Positions 7,797 through 16,840 of a stretch of DNA of 64,000 nt are shown one piece after another (the first letter of the stretch is position 1; each line of letters starts with the position of its first letter). The notes beneath the pieces are model-generated. The model saw nothing but the letters and a program-made list of their open reading frames with translations, had not been told where the DNA came from and made no database searches. Made by a program: the position numbers and the translations under genes. The stretch comes from Pseudogemmobacter sp044142105. GTDB lineage: Bacteria > Pseudomonadota > Alphaproteobacteria > Rhodobacterales > Rhodobacteraceae. The stretch spans positions 62,001-126,000 of the forward strand of contig NZ_JBGTYM010000005.1 in the NCBI RefSeq assembly GCF_044142105.1, given 5' to 3'.

Positions 7797-8369
7797 TTAG
7801 CCGGGCGGCAGGCGGCGGCTGCGAAGGTGATGCACCAGCGCCACGATGACCAGCGCCGCGGCGACAAGGCCGAGGACGAGGCCAAGATGGACGCCGGGCG
7901 CGAGGCGGCCGAAGATCCGATGCAGAATCTGCCCTGCGCCATAGCCCAGCGCCGTGAAGAGCGCGCCCCAGATCGCGACGGCGATCACGTTGCAGGGGAT
8001 GAAGATGCGGGCGGGCACTTGCGACAGGCCCAGCGCGACGGGGCCAAGCGTGCGCAGGCCGAAGACGAAGCGGAACGCCAGGCTCGCCAGCGCGGGACGG
8101 CGGTCAGCGAGGCCGAGGAAGCGCTGCGCAGCGGGGCGGGCGACCAGACGGGCCAGGCGGGGGCTGTCGCGATGGCTGCGGGCCAGGGCGAACCAGGCCT
8201 GATCGGCGAGGAGCGCGCCCAGGCTGAGGGCGGCCCAGGCGGCGCACACCGGGAAGGCCCCGCGATGCGCCAGCGCGCCGCCGACAAGGCCCGCCCCATC
8301 GCCCTCGACCAGCCCGCCCAGGAAAAGGGCGGGCAGGCCGAAGCTCTGGATCAGGCTTTCGACGGACAT
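7797..8369 (-). CDS. DedA/SNARE-associated-family membrane protein
   Basis: A 190-residue inner-membrane protein with several hydrophobic segments. The N-terminal LFLGGLVEGDGAGLVGGALAH matches the E-x-x-x-P/G re-entrant segment of the DedA (VTT domain) family, and AFRFVFGLRTLGPVALG corresponds to the conserved RFIPGxR region. DedA proteins act in lipid flipping and envelope homeostasis, for example in undecaprenyl-phosphate recycling, which would suit a place inside a peptidoglycan cluster; that link is inferred. It is not part of the usual dcw order. Confidence 0.75.
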   Translation of the reverse strand: MSVESLIQSFGLPALFLGGLVEGDGAGLVGGALAHRGAFPVCAAWAALSLGALLADQAWFALARSHRDSPRLARLVARPAAQRFLGLADRRPALASLAFRFVFGLRTLGPVALGLSQVPARIFIPCNVIAVAIWGALFTALGYGAGQILHRIFGRLAPGVHLGLVLGLVAAALVIVALVHHLRSRRLPPG

Positions 8370-8436
8370 CCGGCCTCCTGGCGGGCCATTGCGACGGCGG
8401 CGATCCTTCGACGAAAGATCGGGGCGGGTGCCGCAG

Positions 8437-9519
8437 TCACCGCACCTTCAGCGTGGCCAGGCCGATGGCGCCCAGGATCAGCGAGATGATCCAGAAGCGG
8501 ATCACGATCTGCGGCTCGGCCCAGCCCTTCTTTTCGAAATGGTGGTGGATCGGCGCCATCAGGAAGACCCGTTTGCCGGTGCGCTTGAAATAGGCGACCT
8601 GGATGATCACCGACAGCGCCTCGACCACGAACAGCCCGCCGACGATGGCCAGCACGATCTCGTGCTTGGTGCAGACGGCGATGGCGCCCAGCGCGCCGCC
8701 CAGGGCAAGGCTGCCGGTATCGCCCATGAACACCGCCGCGGGGGGGGCGTTGTACCACAGGAATCCCATCCCCGCGCCGAACAGCCCGGCGCAGAAGACC
8801 AGAAGCTCGGAGGTGCCGGGGACGTAATGGACCTCGAGATACTGGGTATAGTCGACCCGGCCCACGGTATAGGCGATGATCCCGAGCGTTCCGGCGGCGA
8901 TCATCACGGGCATGATGGCAAGCCCGTCAAGACCGTCGGTCAGGTTCACCGCATTGGCGGCGCCGACGATGACGATCATGCCGAAGGGCACGAAGAAGAT
9001 GCCCAGATTTAGCAGCGCATCCTTGAAGAAGGGGAAGGCCAGCTGGTTGGTCAGGTCGGCCGGGTGGAAGCGCGCCGCCGCATAGGTGGCAAGCGCTGCG
9101 ATCAGAAGGCCCAGCAGCATGCGGACGCGCGAGGACACGCCCTTGGTGTTCTGCTTCGACACTTTGGCATAGTCATCGGCAAAGCCGATCAGGCCGAAGG
9201 CCAGCGTCACCAGCACCACGATCCAGACATAGGGGCTGTCGAGCCGCGCCCAGAGGAGCGTCGAGACCATCAGCGCCGACAGGATCAAAAGCCCCCCCAT
9301 GGTGGGCGTGCCCGCCTTGGCGAAATGGCTTTGCGGGCCGTCATCGCGGATCGGCTGGCCCTTGCCCTGCTTGCGGCGCAGAAGATCGATCAGCGGCCGG
9401 CCGAAGAGAAAGCCGAAGACCAGCGCCGTGACAAAGGCCCCGCCGGCGCGGAAGGTGATGTAGCGAAACAGGTTGAAGAAGCCGCCGCTATCGGAAAGCT
9501 CGGTGAGCCAGAACAGCAT
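8437..9519 (-). CDS. mraY: Phospho-N-acetylmuramoyl-pentapeptide-transferase
   Basis: MraY transfers phospho-MurNAc-pentapeptide to undecaprenyl phosphate, making lipid I in the inner membrane. The 360-residue, ten-helix protein carries the Mg-binding FADDY (residues 113-117), NLTDGLDGL (192-200), FMGDTGS (264-270) and the HHH motif in APIHHHFEKKGW (325-327). Its ATG directly abuts the murF stop. Confidence 0.97.
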   Translation of the reverse strand: MLFWLTELSDSGGFFNLFRYITFRAGGAFVTALVFGFLFGRPLIDLLRRKQGKGQPIRDDGPQSHFAKAGTPTMGGLLILSALMVSTLLWARLDSPYVWIVVLVTLAFGLIGFADDYAKVSKQNTKGVSSRVRMLLGLLIAALATYAAARFHPADLTNQLAFPFFKDALLNLGIFFVPFGMIVIVGAANAVNLTDGLDGLAIMPVMIAAGTLGIIAYTVGRVDYTQYLEVHYVPGTSELLVFCAGLFGAGMGFLWYNAPPAAVFMGDTGSLALGGALGAIAVCTKHEIVLAIVGGLFVVEALSVIIQVAYFKRTGKRVFLMAPIHHHFEKKGWAEPQIVIRFWIISLILGAIGLATLKVR

Positions 9520-10962
9520 TTACTCGCTTCCTTCCCGTGACGGCTGGGCCTGTCCCAGCTTCTTCAATGCCTCGACCACGAGGCTGACCTTGGAGCCTTT
9601 GGAGCCCTTTACCAGAACCACATCCCCCGCGTCGATCAGCCCGCGCACCCGGGCGGCAAGTTCCGGCGCGGTTTCGACCCAGAGCCCCTGCTGGCGGCGT
9701 GGCAGGGCCGACCAGAGATGGCGCATCCGCGGGCCGACGCAATGGATCTGCGCGATCCCGGCCAGGCCGGGATGGCGGGCAATGGCGCTGTGCATCGCGA
9801 TCTCGTCGGGGCCAAGTTCCAGCATGTCGCCCAGAACCGCGATGCGCCGTCCGCCGCCGACGCGGCCGATGCCGTCGGTCGGGTGCGCGGCGATCAGCAC
9901 GTCCAGCGCGGCGGCAAGCGAGACCGGATTGGCGTTGAAGGCATCGTCGATGAGGTCGAAGAAGGTTTCTTCGACGATGTCGAGCTGGATGCGCTGGCGC
10001 AGCCCGCGGCCTGCGGGCGGCTGCCAGCGGCCGATATCATGGGCGGCGATCATCGGGTCGGCACCCAGCGCCTCGGCCACGGCCAGGGCGCCAAGGGCGT
10101 TCAGCGCGAAATGGCGACCGGGCGAGGCGACCTTGAAGACGGTGGTCTGGCCGCCATGGCTGGCGCGCAGGACGGTTGTGCTGTCGCAGAGCCGCGCCTC
10201 GGTCAGATGCCAGTCGGCTTCAGCGTTTTCGCCGAAAGTGACGATGCGCGCGCCCAGCCGGGCGGCGGCGGCGCACATCAGGGGGGTGGTGTCGAGATCG
10301 GCATTGATGACAGCCGCACCGCCGGGTTCAAGCCCTTCGAAGATCGAAGCTTTTTCGGCGGCGATCCCGGCGAGGCTGTCGAAGGCCTCAAGATGCGCCG
10401 GGGCGATGGTGGTGATCATCGCGACATGCGGGCGGGCAAGGCGCGCGAGCGGCGCGATCTCGCCCGGGTGGTTCATGCCGATCTCGATCACGGCGTAATC
10501 GGCATCGGCGGGCAGCCGCGCCAGCGTCAGCGGGACGCCCCAATGGTTGTTGTAGCTGGCTTCGGCGACATGGACGCGGCCCTGCCCCGCCAGCACATCG
10601 CGCAGCATTTCCTTGGTCGAGGTCTTGCCGACCGAGCCGGTGACGCCGACAACCCGCGCCTTCGCGCGGGCGCGGCCCGCGGCTCCAAGACGGCCGAGGC
10701 CGTCAAGTACGTCATCGACGATCAGAAGCGGCGCGTCGGCGGGTAGGCCTTCCGGGATGCGACTGACCAGCGCGGCGGCGGCGCCCCTGGCAAGCGCCTG
10801 GGCGACGAAGTCATGGCCGTCGCGCGCGTCTTTCAACGCGACGAACAGGTCGCCGGGCTGGAGCGTGCGGGTGTCGATGGAGACGCCGCTGGCGGTCCAG
10901 TCTGTCGTCGCGCGGCCCTGTGTGGCGGCGGCGGCGTCGGCGGCGGTCCAGAGCGCGGGCAT
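9520..10962 (-). CDS. murF: UDP-MurNAc-tripeptide--D-alanyl-D-alanine ligase
   Basis: MurF adds D-Ala-D-Ala to the UDP-MurNAc-tripeptide, completing the cytoplasmic precursor. The 480-residue protein has the P-loop GSVGKTST (109-116), YNNHWGVPLTLARLP and VIEIGMNHPGEIAPLA, which distinguish MurF from other Mur ligases, and DAFNANPVSLAAALD in the C-terminal domain. The start overlaps the murE stop by one base (TGATG). Confidence 0.97.
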   Translation of the reverse strand: MPALWTAADAAAATQGRATTDWTASGVSIDTRTLQPGDLFVALKDARDGHDFVAQALARGAAAALVSRIPEGLPADAPLLIVDDVLDGLGRLGAAGRARAKARVVGVTGSVGKTSTKEMLRDVLAGQGRVHVAEASYNNHWGVPLTLARLPADADYAVIEIGMNHPGEIAPLARLARPHVAMITTIAPAHLEAFDSLAGIAAEKASIFEGLEPGGAAVINADLDTTPLMCAAAARLGARIVTFGENAEADWHLTEARLCDSTTVLRASHGGQTTVFKVASPGRHFALNALGALAVAEALGADPMIAAHDIGRWQPPAGRGLRQRIQLDIVEETFFDLIDDAFNANPVSLAAALDVLIAAHPTDGIGRVGGGRRIAVLGDMLELGPDEIAMHSAIARHPGLAGIAQIHCVGPRMRHLWSALPRRQQGLWVETAPELAARVRGLIDAGDVVLVKGSKGSKVSLVVEALKKLGQAQPSREGSE

Positions 10963-12440
10963 CAGATCACCCCATCCAGCGCGGCGACGGCGATGGAGGC
11001 CTGTTCGACATCGTCGAAGGGGAAGACATCGCCCTTGATGATCTGGCCCGTCTCATGCCCCTTGCCCGCGATCAGCAGGGCGTCGCCCGGTTGCAGGGCA
11101 TCAACGGCGCGCAGAATGGCCTCGGCGCGGTCGCCGACCTCATTCGCGTCGGGGCAGGCGGCAAGGATGGCGGCGCGGATGGTCGCCGGGTCTTCGCCGC
11201 GCGGATTGTCATCGGTGACGAAAAGGACATCGGCATTGTCGCGCGCGGCTTCGCCCATCAGCGGGCGCTTGGTCCGGTCGCGATCGCCGCCCGCACCGAA
11301 GACAATCAGGATGCGGCCCATGACATGCGGGCGCAGGGCCTTGAGCGCGGTGGCGATGGCATCGGGCGTATGGGCGTAATCGACGAAGACGGCGGCGCCG
11401 TTGCGGCGGGTCGCGGCGAGCTGCATCCTGCCGCGCACGCCGATCAGGCGCGGCAACGCCGTGAGGACGGTTTCGGGCTTTTCCCCCGCGGCGATGACGA
11501 GGCCAGCGGCAAGGGCGACATTCTCGGCCTGGAAGGCGCCGATCAGGTTGAGGCGGGTCTGGAAGGCGCGTCCCTGCCAGAGATAGCGCACCTCCTGTCC
11601 GGTCGCATCGGCGCGGGTGGCGGCGATTTGCAGATCGGCCCCCTGCCCCTTGCCGACGGTCATCACCGCAAGGCCGCGATCCAGCGCGCGCTCGGCCATC
11701 TGCGAGCCCTTGGCGCCGTCGAGATTGATCACCGCCACGCCTTCGGGGGGAAGGAGACGGTCGAAAAGCCCGGCCTTGGCCTCGAAATAGGCCTGCATCG
11801 TGCCGTGATAATCGAGATGGTCCTGCGTCAGATTGGTGAAGCCCGCCGCCGCCAGCCGCACGCCTTCAAGACGGCGCTGGTCGAGCCCGTGGCTTGACGC
11901 CTCCATCGCGGCATGGGTCACGCCCGCCGCCGCCGCATCGGCCAGAAGTCGCTGAAGGGTGATCGTGTCGGGCGTGGTATGCGCGGACGGGGCGGCCCAG
12001 TCGCCCTCGATCCCGGTGGTGCCGATGTTGATCGCACTATGGCCCAGCGCCTGCCAGATCTGGCGGGTGAAGGTGGCGACGGAGGTCTTGCCGTTGGTGC
12101 CGGTCACCGCCACCATCACCGGGGGCTGGGCGCCGAACCACAGGGCGGCGGCATAGGCCAGCGCCTCGCGCGGGTCGTCGGTCACGACCAGAGCCGCTTC
12201 GGAGGCGGCCAGTGCCTCGGCGGCGAGCGCTGCCCCGGCAGTATCGGTCAGGATGGCGGCGGCACCCTGTTCCAGAGCCGTGGCGATGAACTCGGCCCCG
12301 TGACGCGCCGATCCGGGCAAGGCGGCGAACAGCATGCCCCCGCGTGCGGCCCGGCTGTCGAGCGTGAGGCCCGACAGAACCGGATCGCGGCCCTGACGCG
12401 CCTTCAGGCCCAGTTCCGACAATCGCCTTGCGGCAGGCAT
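10962..12440 (-). CDS. murE: UDP-MurNAc-L-Ala-D-Glu--meso-diaminopimelate ligase
   Basis: MurE adds the third residue of the stem peptide. The 492-residue product has TGTNGKTS (113-120), the FTNLTQDHLDYHGT motif and, in the C-terminal domain, DDNPRGEDP. The DNPR signature predicts meso-diaminopimelate rather than lysine specificity, as expected for a Gram-negative. It is coupled to murF by a one-base overlap and starts 13 bases after the ftsI stop. Confidence 0.97.
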   Translation of the reverse strand: MPAARRLSELGLKARQGRDPVLSGLTLDSRAARGGMLFAALPGSARHGAEFIATALEQGAAAILTDTAGAALAAEALAASEAALVVTDDPREALAYAAALWFGAQPPVMVAVTGTNGKTSVATFTRQIWQALGHSAINIGTTGIEGDWAAPSAHTTPDTITLQRLLADAAAAGVTHAAMEASSHGLDQRRLEGVRLAAAGFTNLTQDHLDYHGTMQAYFEAKAGLFDRLLPPEGVAVINLDGAKGSQMAERALDRGLAVMTVGKGQGADLQIAATRADATGQEVRYLWQGRAFQTRLNLIGAFQAENVALAAGLVIAAGEKPETVLTALPRLIGVRGRMQLAATRRNGAAVFVDYAHTPDAIATALKALRPHVMGRILIVFGAGGDRDRTKRPLMGEAARDNADVLFVTDDNPRGEDPATIRAAILAACPDANEVGDRAEAILRAVDALQPGDALLIAGKGHETGQIIKGDVFPFDDVEQASIAVAALDGVI

Positions 12441-12453
12441 GGTCCGTCCCCGT

Positions 12454-14244
12454 TCAGTTGCTGGCGGCTGTTAGCGTAGTTTGGACCGGGACTTCAACCT
12501 GCGGCCGCAGACCAAGCAGGGGCGAGGTGCGGCGGATCATCTCGGCCGCAACGGGCACTGCCGTCCAGCCCGCAGTGCGGCGCGGCAGTGGGCCCATGGT
12601 GTTCACCGGCTCGTCCAGGGTGACGATCAGCACATATTTCGGGTTCGAGGCCGGATACATCGAGGCGAAGGTGTTGATCACCTTGTCCTTGTAATACCCG
12701 CCCGATTTCTTGGGCTTGTCGGCGGTGCCGGTCTTGCCCGCGACCTCATAGCCCTTGACCTCGCCATAGGAGGCGGTGCCGTCGGTCACCACACGGCGCA
12801 GCATGGTTCGGGCCTCGGCGGCGACCTTTTCCGACAGGACGCGGCGACCCTTGGCGGGGCCGGATTGCTTTAGCAGCGTCGGCTTGATGTAAATGCCGCC
12901 ATTGGCAATCGCCGCATAGGCAGCGGCAAGGTGCAGCGGGCTGGCCGACATGCCATGGCCGTAAGAGGTGGTGATCGTGACGATCTCGGGCCACTTCTTC
13001 GGGATGAGCGGCTTGGCGCCCGGCGCCTCGATCAGTTCGACCGGGGTCGGATCGAAAAGACCCATGGATTTCAGGAAGGCCTGCTGGCGCAGCGGGCCGA
13101 TCATCAGCGCGATATGGGCGGTACCGACATTCGAGGACTTGGCGATGACATCGGAGACCGAGAGCAAAGGTCCGTAATTGTGGCCTTCGAATTCCTTGAT
13201 GCGGTGCTTGCCCCAGACCATCGGCGCATTGGCATCGACCATGGTGTCCGGGCCGACAAGGCCCAGCTCCATCGCCTGGGCCGCGGCGAAGATCTTGAAG
13301 GTCGAGCCCAGCTCATAGACGCCCTGCACCGCGCGGTTGAACAAGGGGCTGTCCGAAGGCTCGGCATCCTTGGAGACCAGGGGCACCGGGCGGTCATTGG
13401 GATCAAAGGTGGGGGCAGAGGCCAGCGCCAGCAATTCGCCGGTGCGCACATCCATCAGGATCGCGGCGCCGCCCTTGGCATTCATCATGGAAATGCCGGC
13501 GGCGAGAACCTCTTCCACCGTGGCCTGGACGGACAGGTCGATCGAGAGTTGCAGCGGCGCGCCGGCTTCGGCCGGGTCGCGCAGGCGGGCATCCATCGCC
13601 TTCTCGATTCCGGCAGTGCCGATCACCTCGGCCGAATGCACGCCCTCGGCGCCGAAGGAATAGCCGCCAAGCACATGGGCGAGAAGGTCGCCATTGGGGT
13701 AGAGGCGCATTTCGCGCGGGCCGAAAAGCAGGCCGGGATCGCCGATTTCATGCACTTTCTGCATCTGTTCGGGCGAGAGAACCTTGCGCACCCAGAGGAA
13801 GCTGCGGCCATCGGTGAAGCGGCGTTCAAGGGCGGCAGCGTCAAGCTCGGGGAATATCTCTTGCAGCTTCTGCGCCGTGCCCTTGGGATCGACCATATCG
13901 CGCGGATGGGCATAGAGGGCATGGGTGGTCATGTTGGTCGCGAGGATGCGGCCATTGCGGTCGGTGATGTCGGCCCGCTGCGCGACGATTTCCGCGCCCG
14001 AGGCGCTGGCCACCGGCTCGACCGGCTCTGACGCAGCAAGATGGCCCATGCGCACGCCGATCGTGGCATAGGCGCAAGTGAAGACCAGGGCCATCAGGCC
14101 AAGCCGGGCAGAGGCGCGGCTCTGGCCCTTTTCATGCATGGCCTCATGGCGCAGGCGGCGGTTCTCGGCCTCGATCAGATCGGGATTGCGGCCCTCGGCC
14201 CGGGCGCGAAGGATATGGGCAAGCGGGCGGAGCGGCGTGCGCAT
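12454..14244 (-). CDS. ftsI: Septal peptidoglycan transpeptidase FtsI (PBP3)
   Basis: FtsI cross-links septal peptidoglycan and works with FtsW. The 596-residue protein has a short cytoplasmic N-terminus with arginines, a single membrane anchor near residues 47-66, a PBP dimerisation domain, and the three transpeptidase motifs: STFK with catalytic Ser314, SSN at 370-372 and KTGT at 504-507. Domain order and length are standard for class B PBPs. It lies three bases after ftsL. Confidence 0.96.
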   Translation of the reverse strand: MRTPLRPLAHILRARAEGRNPDLIEAENRRLRHEAMHEKGQSRASARLGLMALVFTCAYATIGVRMGHLAASEPVEPVASASGAEIVAQRADITDRNGRILATNMTTHALYAHPRDMVDPKGTAQKLQEIFPELDAAALERRFTDGRSFLWVRKVLSPEQMQKVHEIGDPGLLFGPREMRLYPNGDLLAHVLGGYSFGAEGVHSAEVIGTAGIEKAMDARLRDPAEAGAPLQLSIDLSVQATVEEVLAAGISMMNAKGGAAILMDVRTGELLALASAPTFDPNDRPVPLVSKDAEPSDSPLFNRAVQGVYELGSTFKIFAAAQAMELGLVGPDTMVDANAPMVWGKHRIKEFEGHNYGPLLSVSDVIAKSSNVGTAHIALMIGPLRQQAFLKSMGLFDPTPVELIEAPGAKPLIPKKWPEIVTITTSYGHGMSASPLHLAAAYAAIANGGIYIKPTLLKQSGPAKGRRVLSEKVAAEARTMLRRVVTDGTASYGEVKGYEVAGKTGTADKPKKSGGYYKDKVINTFASMYPASNPKYVLIVTLDEPVNTMGPLPRRTAGWTAVPVAAEMIRRTSPLLGLRPQVEVPVQTTLTAASN

Positions 14245-14247
14245 GGC

Positions 14248-14664
14248 TCAGAGTCCTTCTTCGGAGGCCGGGGCGGCGGGGGCCTGGGCCACGGATTCGG
14301 CCTGGGCGGCGGCCGTGTCCTCGACCGCGCCGATGGTGCCCTGGGTGTCGATGGGGCCGGTGATCGCCGGGATTTCGGGCACCGGGAAGGCGACCTGCGC
14401 CGCCGTGCCGAATTGCGTCGGGTCCATCGGCAGAAGACCGAGCGAGTCAAAATTGAGATCGACCAGTTCGCGCAACCGCTGCGGGCGGTTCAGATAGGCC
14501 CATTCGGCGCGCTGCACCGACAGGGCTTCGCGCAGATCGGCGATCTGGGATTGCAACCCGCGCACCTCGCGCAAACTGGCCTGGGTGGCGTAATTCTCGC
14601 GATAGGCCCAGAAACCAAGGGCGATGAGGGCCAGGAAGGACAGGATGTACAGCACGGGGCGCAT
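14248..14664 (-). CDS. ftsL: Cell division protein FtsL
   Basis: A 138-residue bitopic protein. A membrane helix at about residues 4-20 (VLYILSFLALIALGFWAY) is followed by a coiled-coil stretch (LREVRGLQSQIADLREAL), then LNRPQRLRELVD, which matches the FtsL-type segment NP.RIE.lA. FtsL links FtsQ and FtsB to FtsWI in the divisome. The C-terminal 50 residues are Ala/Pro/Glu-rich and probably disordered. Position between rsmH and ftsI supports the call more than sequence identity does. Confidence 0.85.
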   Translation of the reverse strand: MRPVLYILSFLALIALGFWAYRENYATQASLREVRGLQSQIADLREALSVQRAEWAYLNRPQRLRELVDLNFDSLGLLPMDPTQFGTAAQVAFPVPEIPAITGPIDTQGTIGAVEDTAAAQAESVAQAPAAPASEEGL

Positions 14665-14666
14665 GG

Positions 14667-15668
14667 TCAGCGGCGTCCTTTGCGGGCAAGGTCGGGCAGG
14701 CCGAGAGCGGCAGGCGAAAGCGCCATGGCGGGGGCGTCGGTGCGGGTGGCGACGCGGAGTTTGGCGCTGCGCGAGCGCGGATTGGCGGCAAGTTCGCCCG
14801 CATCGGGGCCGATGGCCTTTTTCGGCGTCAGGGTGAAGCGCGCCCGGGTTTCCGCCCGTGCGGGGGCATAGCGGTTGGCGGCAGGTTCGGCGCCCGAGGC
14901 GAGCTGGAGGAAGCGCTTGACGATGCGGTCTTCCAGGCTGTGGAAGGTGACGACCGCCAGTTTTCCGCCCGGCTTCAGCGCGCGTTCGGCGGCGGCCAGC
15001 CCTTCGGCAAGCTGGTCGAATTCCGTATTCACCGCGATGCGCAGGGCCTGGAAGCTGCGGGTCGCGGGGTGGCTTTCGCCGGGTTTCGGGCGCGGAAGCT
15101 GGCGGGCGACGATCTCGGCCAGCTGGAGTGTCGTGGCGATGGGCGCCAGCGTACGCGCCGCGACGATGGCGCGGGCGATGCGGCGCGAGGCGCGTTCCTC
15201 GCCATAGTGATAGAGGATATCGGCCAGCAGATCTTCGGGGGCGGTGTTGACCAGATCGGCGGCGCTGTCGCCCGACTGGCTCATCCGCATGTCGAGGGGG
15301 CCGTCCTTCTGGAACGAGAAGCCGCGCTCGGCCAGGTCAAGCTGCATGGACGAGACGCCAAGATCAAGGACCACCCCGTCAAGGGCTTCACCCGCCAGGC
15401 TGTCGAGATCGGAAAACGTGCCTTCGATCAGGGTGAGGCGCGGCTCGCTGGCCAGCCAGTCGGCGGCCATGCGATGCGCCAGAGGGTCGCGGTCGATGCC
15501 GATCACGCGATCGGCGCCCGCGGCCAGAAGGCCGCGCGCATAGCCGCCGGCGCCGAAGGTGCCATCAAGCCAAAGGCCCCCGACGGGGGCCACCGCCGCC
15601 AGAAGCGGGGTCAAAAGGACCGGGATATGAGGGTCTCGCGCGGGCAGCACGTCGCGGGGTTGCATCAC
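14667..15668 (-). CDS. rsmH: 16S rRNA (cytosine-1402-N4)-methyltransferase
   Basis: RsmH (MraW) methylates N4 of C1402 in 16S rRNA. The 333-residue protein begins with HIPVLLTPLLAAVAPVGG, then the SAM site LDGTFGAGGYARGLL, VLDLGVSSMQLDLAERGFSF and KPGGKLAVVTFHSLEDRIVKRF, which is diagnostic. Its start overlaps the mraZ stop by four bases, so it is coupled to the mraZ transcript. Confidence 0.96.
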   Translation of the reverse strand: MMQPRDVLPARDPHIPVLLTPLLAAVAPVGGLWLDGTFGAGGYARGLLAAGADRVIGIDRDPLAHRMAADWLASEPRLTLIEGTFSDLDSLAGEALDGVVLDLGVSSMQLDLAERGFSFQKDGPLDMRMSQSGDSAADLVNTAPEDLLADILYHYGEERASRRIARAIVAARTLAPIATTLQLAEIVARQLPRPKPGESHPATRSFQALRIAVNTEFDQLAEGLAAAERALKPGGKLAVVTFHSLEDRIVKRFLQLASGAEPAANRYAPARAETRARFTLTPKKAIGPDAGELAANPRSRSAKLRVATRTDAPAMALSPAALGLPDLARKGRR

Positions 15669-16174
15669 ATTCCCCGCTCCTTCTGCGCCCGGCCGATCAG
15701 GGTCAGCGCGTCAAGGCCCGCGTCTTCGTCATCCTCGTCATCGGCATCAAGCTCGGCCTGGTAGGTGTCGCTGCGGTACAGCTTGAAGCGGTTCGAGGCG
15801 CCGACGAAAGCCGCTTCGGCGGCATCGGTGATGCCCAGCTTGGCGCGGACCTGCGGCGGCAGGACGATGCGGCCCTCGGGCTCGATCTCGACCATGACGG
15901 AACGGGAGATCATGTCGCGCTCGGCGCGTTCGCGGGCCTTGGAGCCCAGTTCCATCGCGTCGATCTGGGCGGCCAGCCAATCGGCGCCGGTCTTCGACCA
16001 GCATTCGACAAAATTACGGTTCTTGCCGCCATAGACCATATAGAGACGTGCGCGGGGGGTGGCGTCGCTGGCGGGATCGTCGGCTTCGAGAATGCGGCGG
16101 AAGGCTGCGGGCACCGAGACCCTCGCCTTCGCATCTACCTTCTGGTAGAATTCTCCTCGAAATGCCTCGCCCAT
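15665..16174 (-). CDS. mraZ: Transcriptional regulator MraZ
   Basis: MraZ is an AbrB-like DNA-binding protein that regulates the dcw operon. The 169-residue protein has two repeats, each with the DxxxR core: VDAKARVSVPAAFR near the N-terminus and IEPEGRIVLPPQVR in the middle. Its C-terminus has an acidic tail (DADDEDDEDAG) not seen in E. coli MraZ. MraZ normally binds tandem TGGG boxes upstream of itself; a clean array with ten-base spacing was not found, although isolated TGGGA boxes occur on this strand near 16213 and 16284. It is the first gene of the cluster. Confidence 0.95.
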   Translation of the reverse strand: MGEAFRGEFYQKVDAKARVSVPAAFRRILEADDPASDATPRARLYMVYGGKNRNFVECWSKTGADWLAAQIDAMELGSKARERAERDMISRSVMVEIEPEGRIVLPPQVRAKLGITDAAEAAFVGASNRFKLYRSDTYQAELDADDEDDEDAGLDALTLIGRAQKERGM

Positions 16175-16242
16175 AAGGTCTTGGCCTTGCCCTTCCCCCA
16201 GGCGTGCGCCTGTCCCAATTGCATGTCCCGGAAATGGAAATG

Positions 16243-16276
16243 GGCGGATCGGGTTGCTGCCACTACCCGATCCGCC
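16243..16276 (-). terminator. 12-bp leader hairpin (partial terminator)
   Basis: GGCGGATCGGGT (16243-16254) and ACCCGATCCGCC (16265-16276) are perfectly complementary around a 10-base loop. On the minus strand the stem is followed by CATTTCCATTTCC, only a weak U-rich tail, consistent with partial rather than full termination ahead of mraZ. Confidence 0.6.
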
Positions 16277-16450
16277 GCTGTCCCATCGCTGGGCGTCCAG
16301 CTACGCGCGCCACCTGGGGGAGATGTCTGCTCGCTCGCGCGCCGGATCTCTGTCGTCCGATGAAAGGGGCTGCCTGTATGAACTGCCTTAGTCGCCTTTT
16401 CGGGGTCTTGCGCTGCCCCTGCGGTCTTTTTGGCCCGTCCCATCTTCCGT
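16243..16450 (-). ncRNA. upsM: mraZ 5' leader with UpsM-like small RNA
   Basis: The mraZ start has no close promoter. Instead a leader of at least 270 bases contains a perfect 12-bp hairpin (16243-16276). In R. sphaeroides the dcw cluster is preceded by an extended leader in which partial termination at such a hairpin, roughly 60 bases before mraZ, releases the sRNA UpsM (about 200 nt, RNase E processed). Position, strand and distance here match. The 5' end is set by analogy with the R. sphaeroides length, not by a recognised promoter. The primary sequence was not compared. Confidence 0.5.
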
Positions 16451-16840
16451 GAGATAGGGATGCCATGGGACTGCATGGTCTGGCAAGGGATTTCTTGGGA
16501 AAAACACCCAAGATGCTGTGGCGGTATGGCGTGAAATCGCGCATCTAGTGGGGAAATTGCGCCTCACGCGTCAATCTCTAGCCATCACGGACCCGCGACT
16601 GCCTAGATATAGCGCCGAGAGCAGTCGGCGGGTGGTTGAGTGACGGGACAAAGTTTTTTTGCCCCGCGCCCATACCTCGCGGCTACAGCCGGAGATTGGC
16701 GGCCAAATCGAGCTGAAATTCCCTAGAATCTCTCGAATCACCACGGAATCCACGCGGGGATCATCCCGTTTCCCACGCGGCGCCCATGAATACCCATGAC
16801 ACGATGACTCTGCCGCCCCCTGCCCCGCCGCGCGCGGCGC
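16451..16840. other. Intergenic region upstream of the mraZ leader
   Basis: No supportable gene is present between the leader and the tetR stop. A 6-bp inverted repeat with an A-rich loop (CTTGGG / CCCAAG, 16494-16512) lies where the mraZ promoter could be. The segment 16560-16800 is less GC-rich than the flanking genes and shows no codon-like structure. Confidence 0.5.

Noticed and set aside
16175..16300. Tandem MraZ-binding boxes with ten-base spacing
   Set aside because: Only scattered TGGGA boxes are present without the regular spacing of a true array.
16135..16476. 113-codon minus-strand frame in the mraZ leader
   Set aside because: It overlaps the mraZ start, has no Shine-Dalgarno and the region is better explained as a structured leader.
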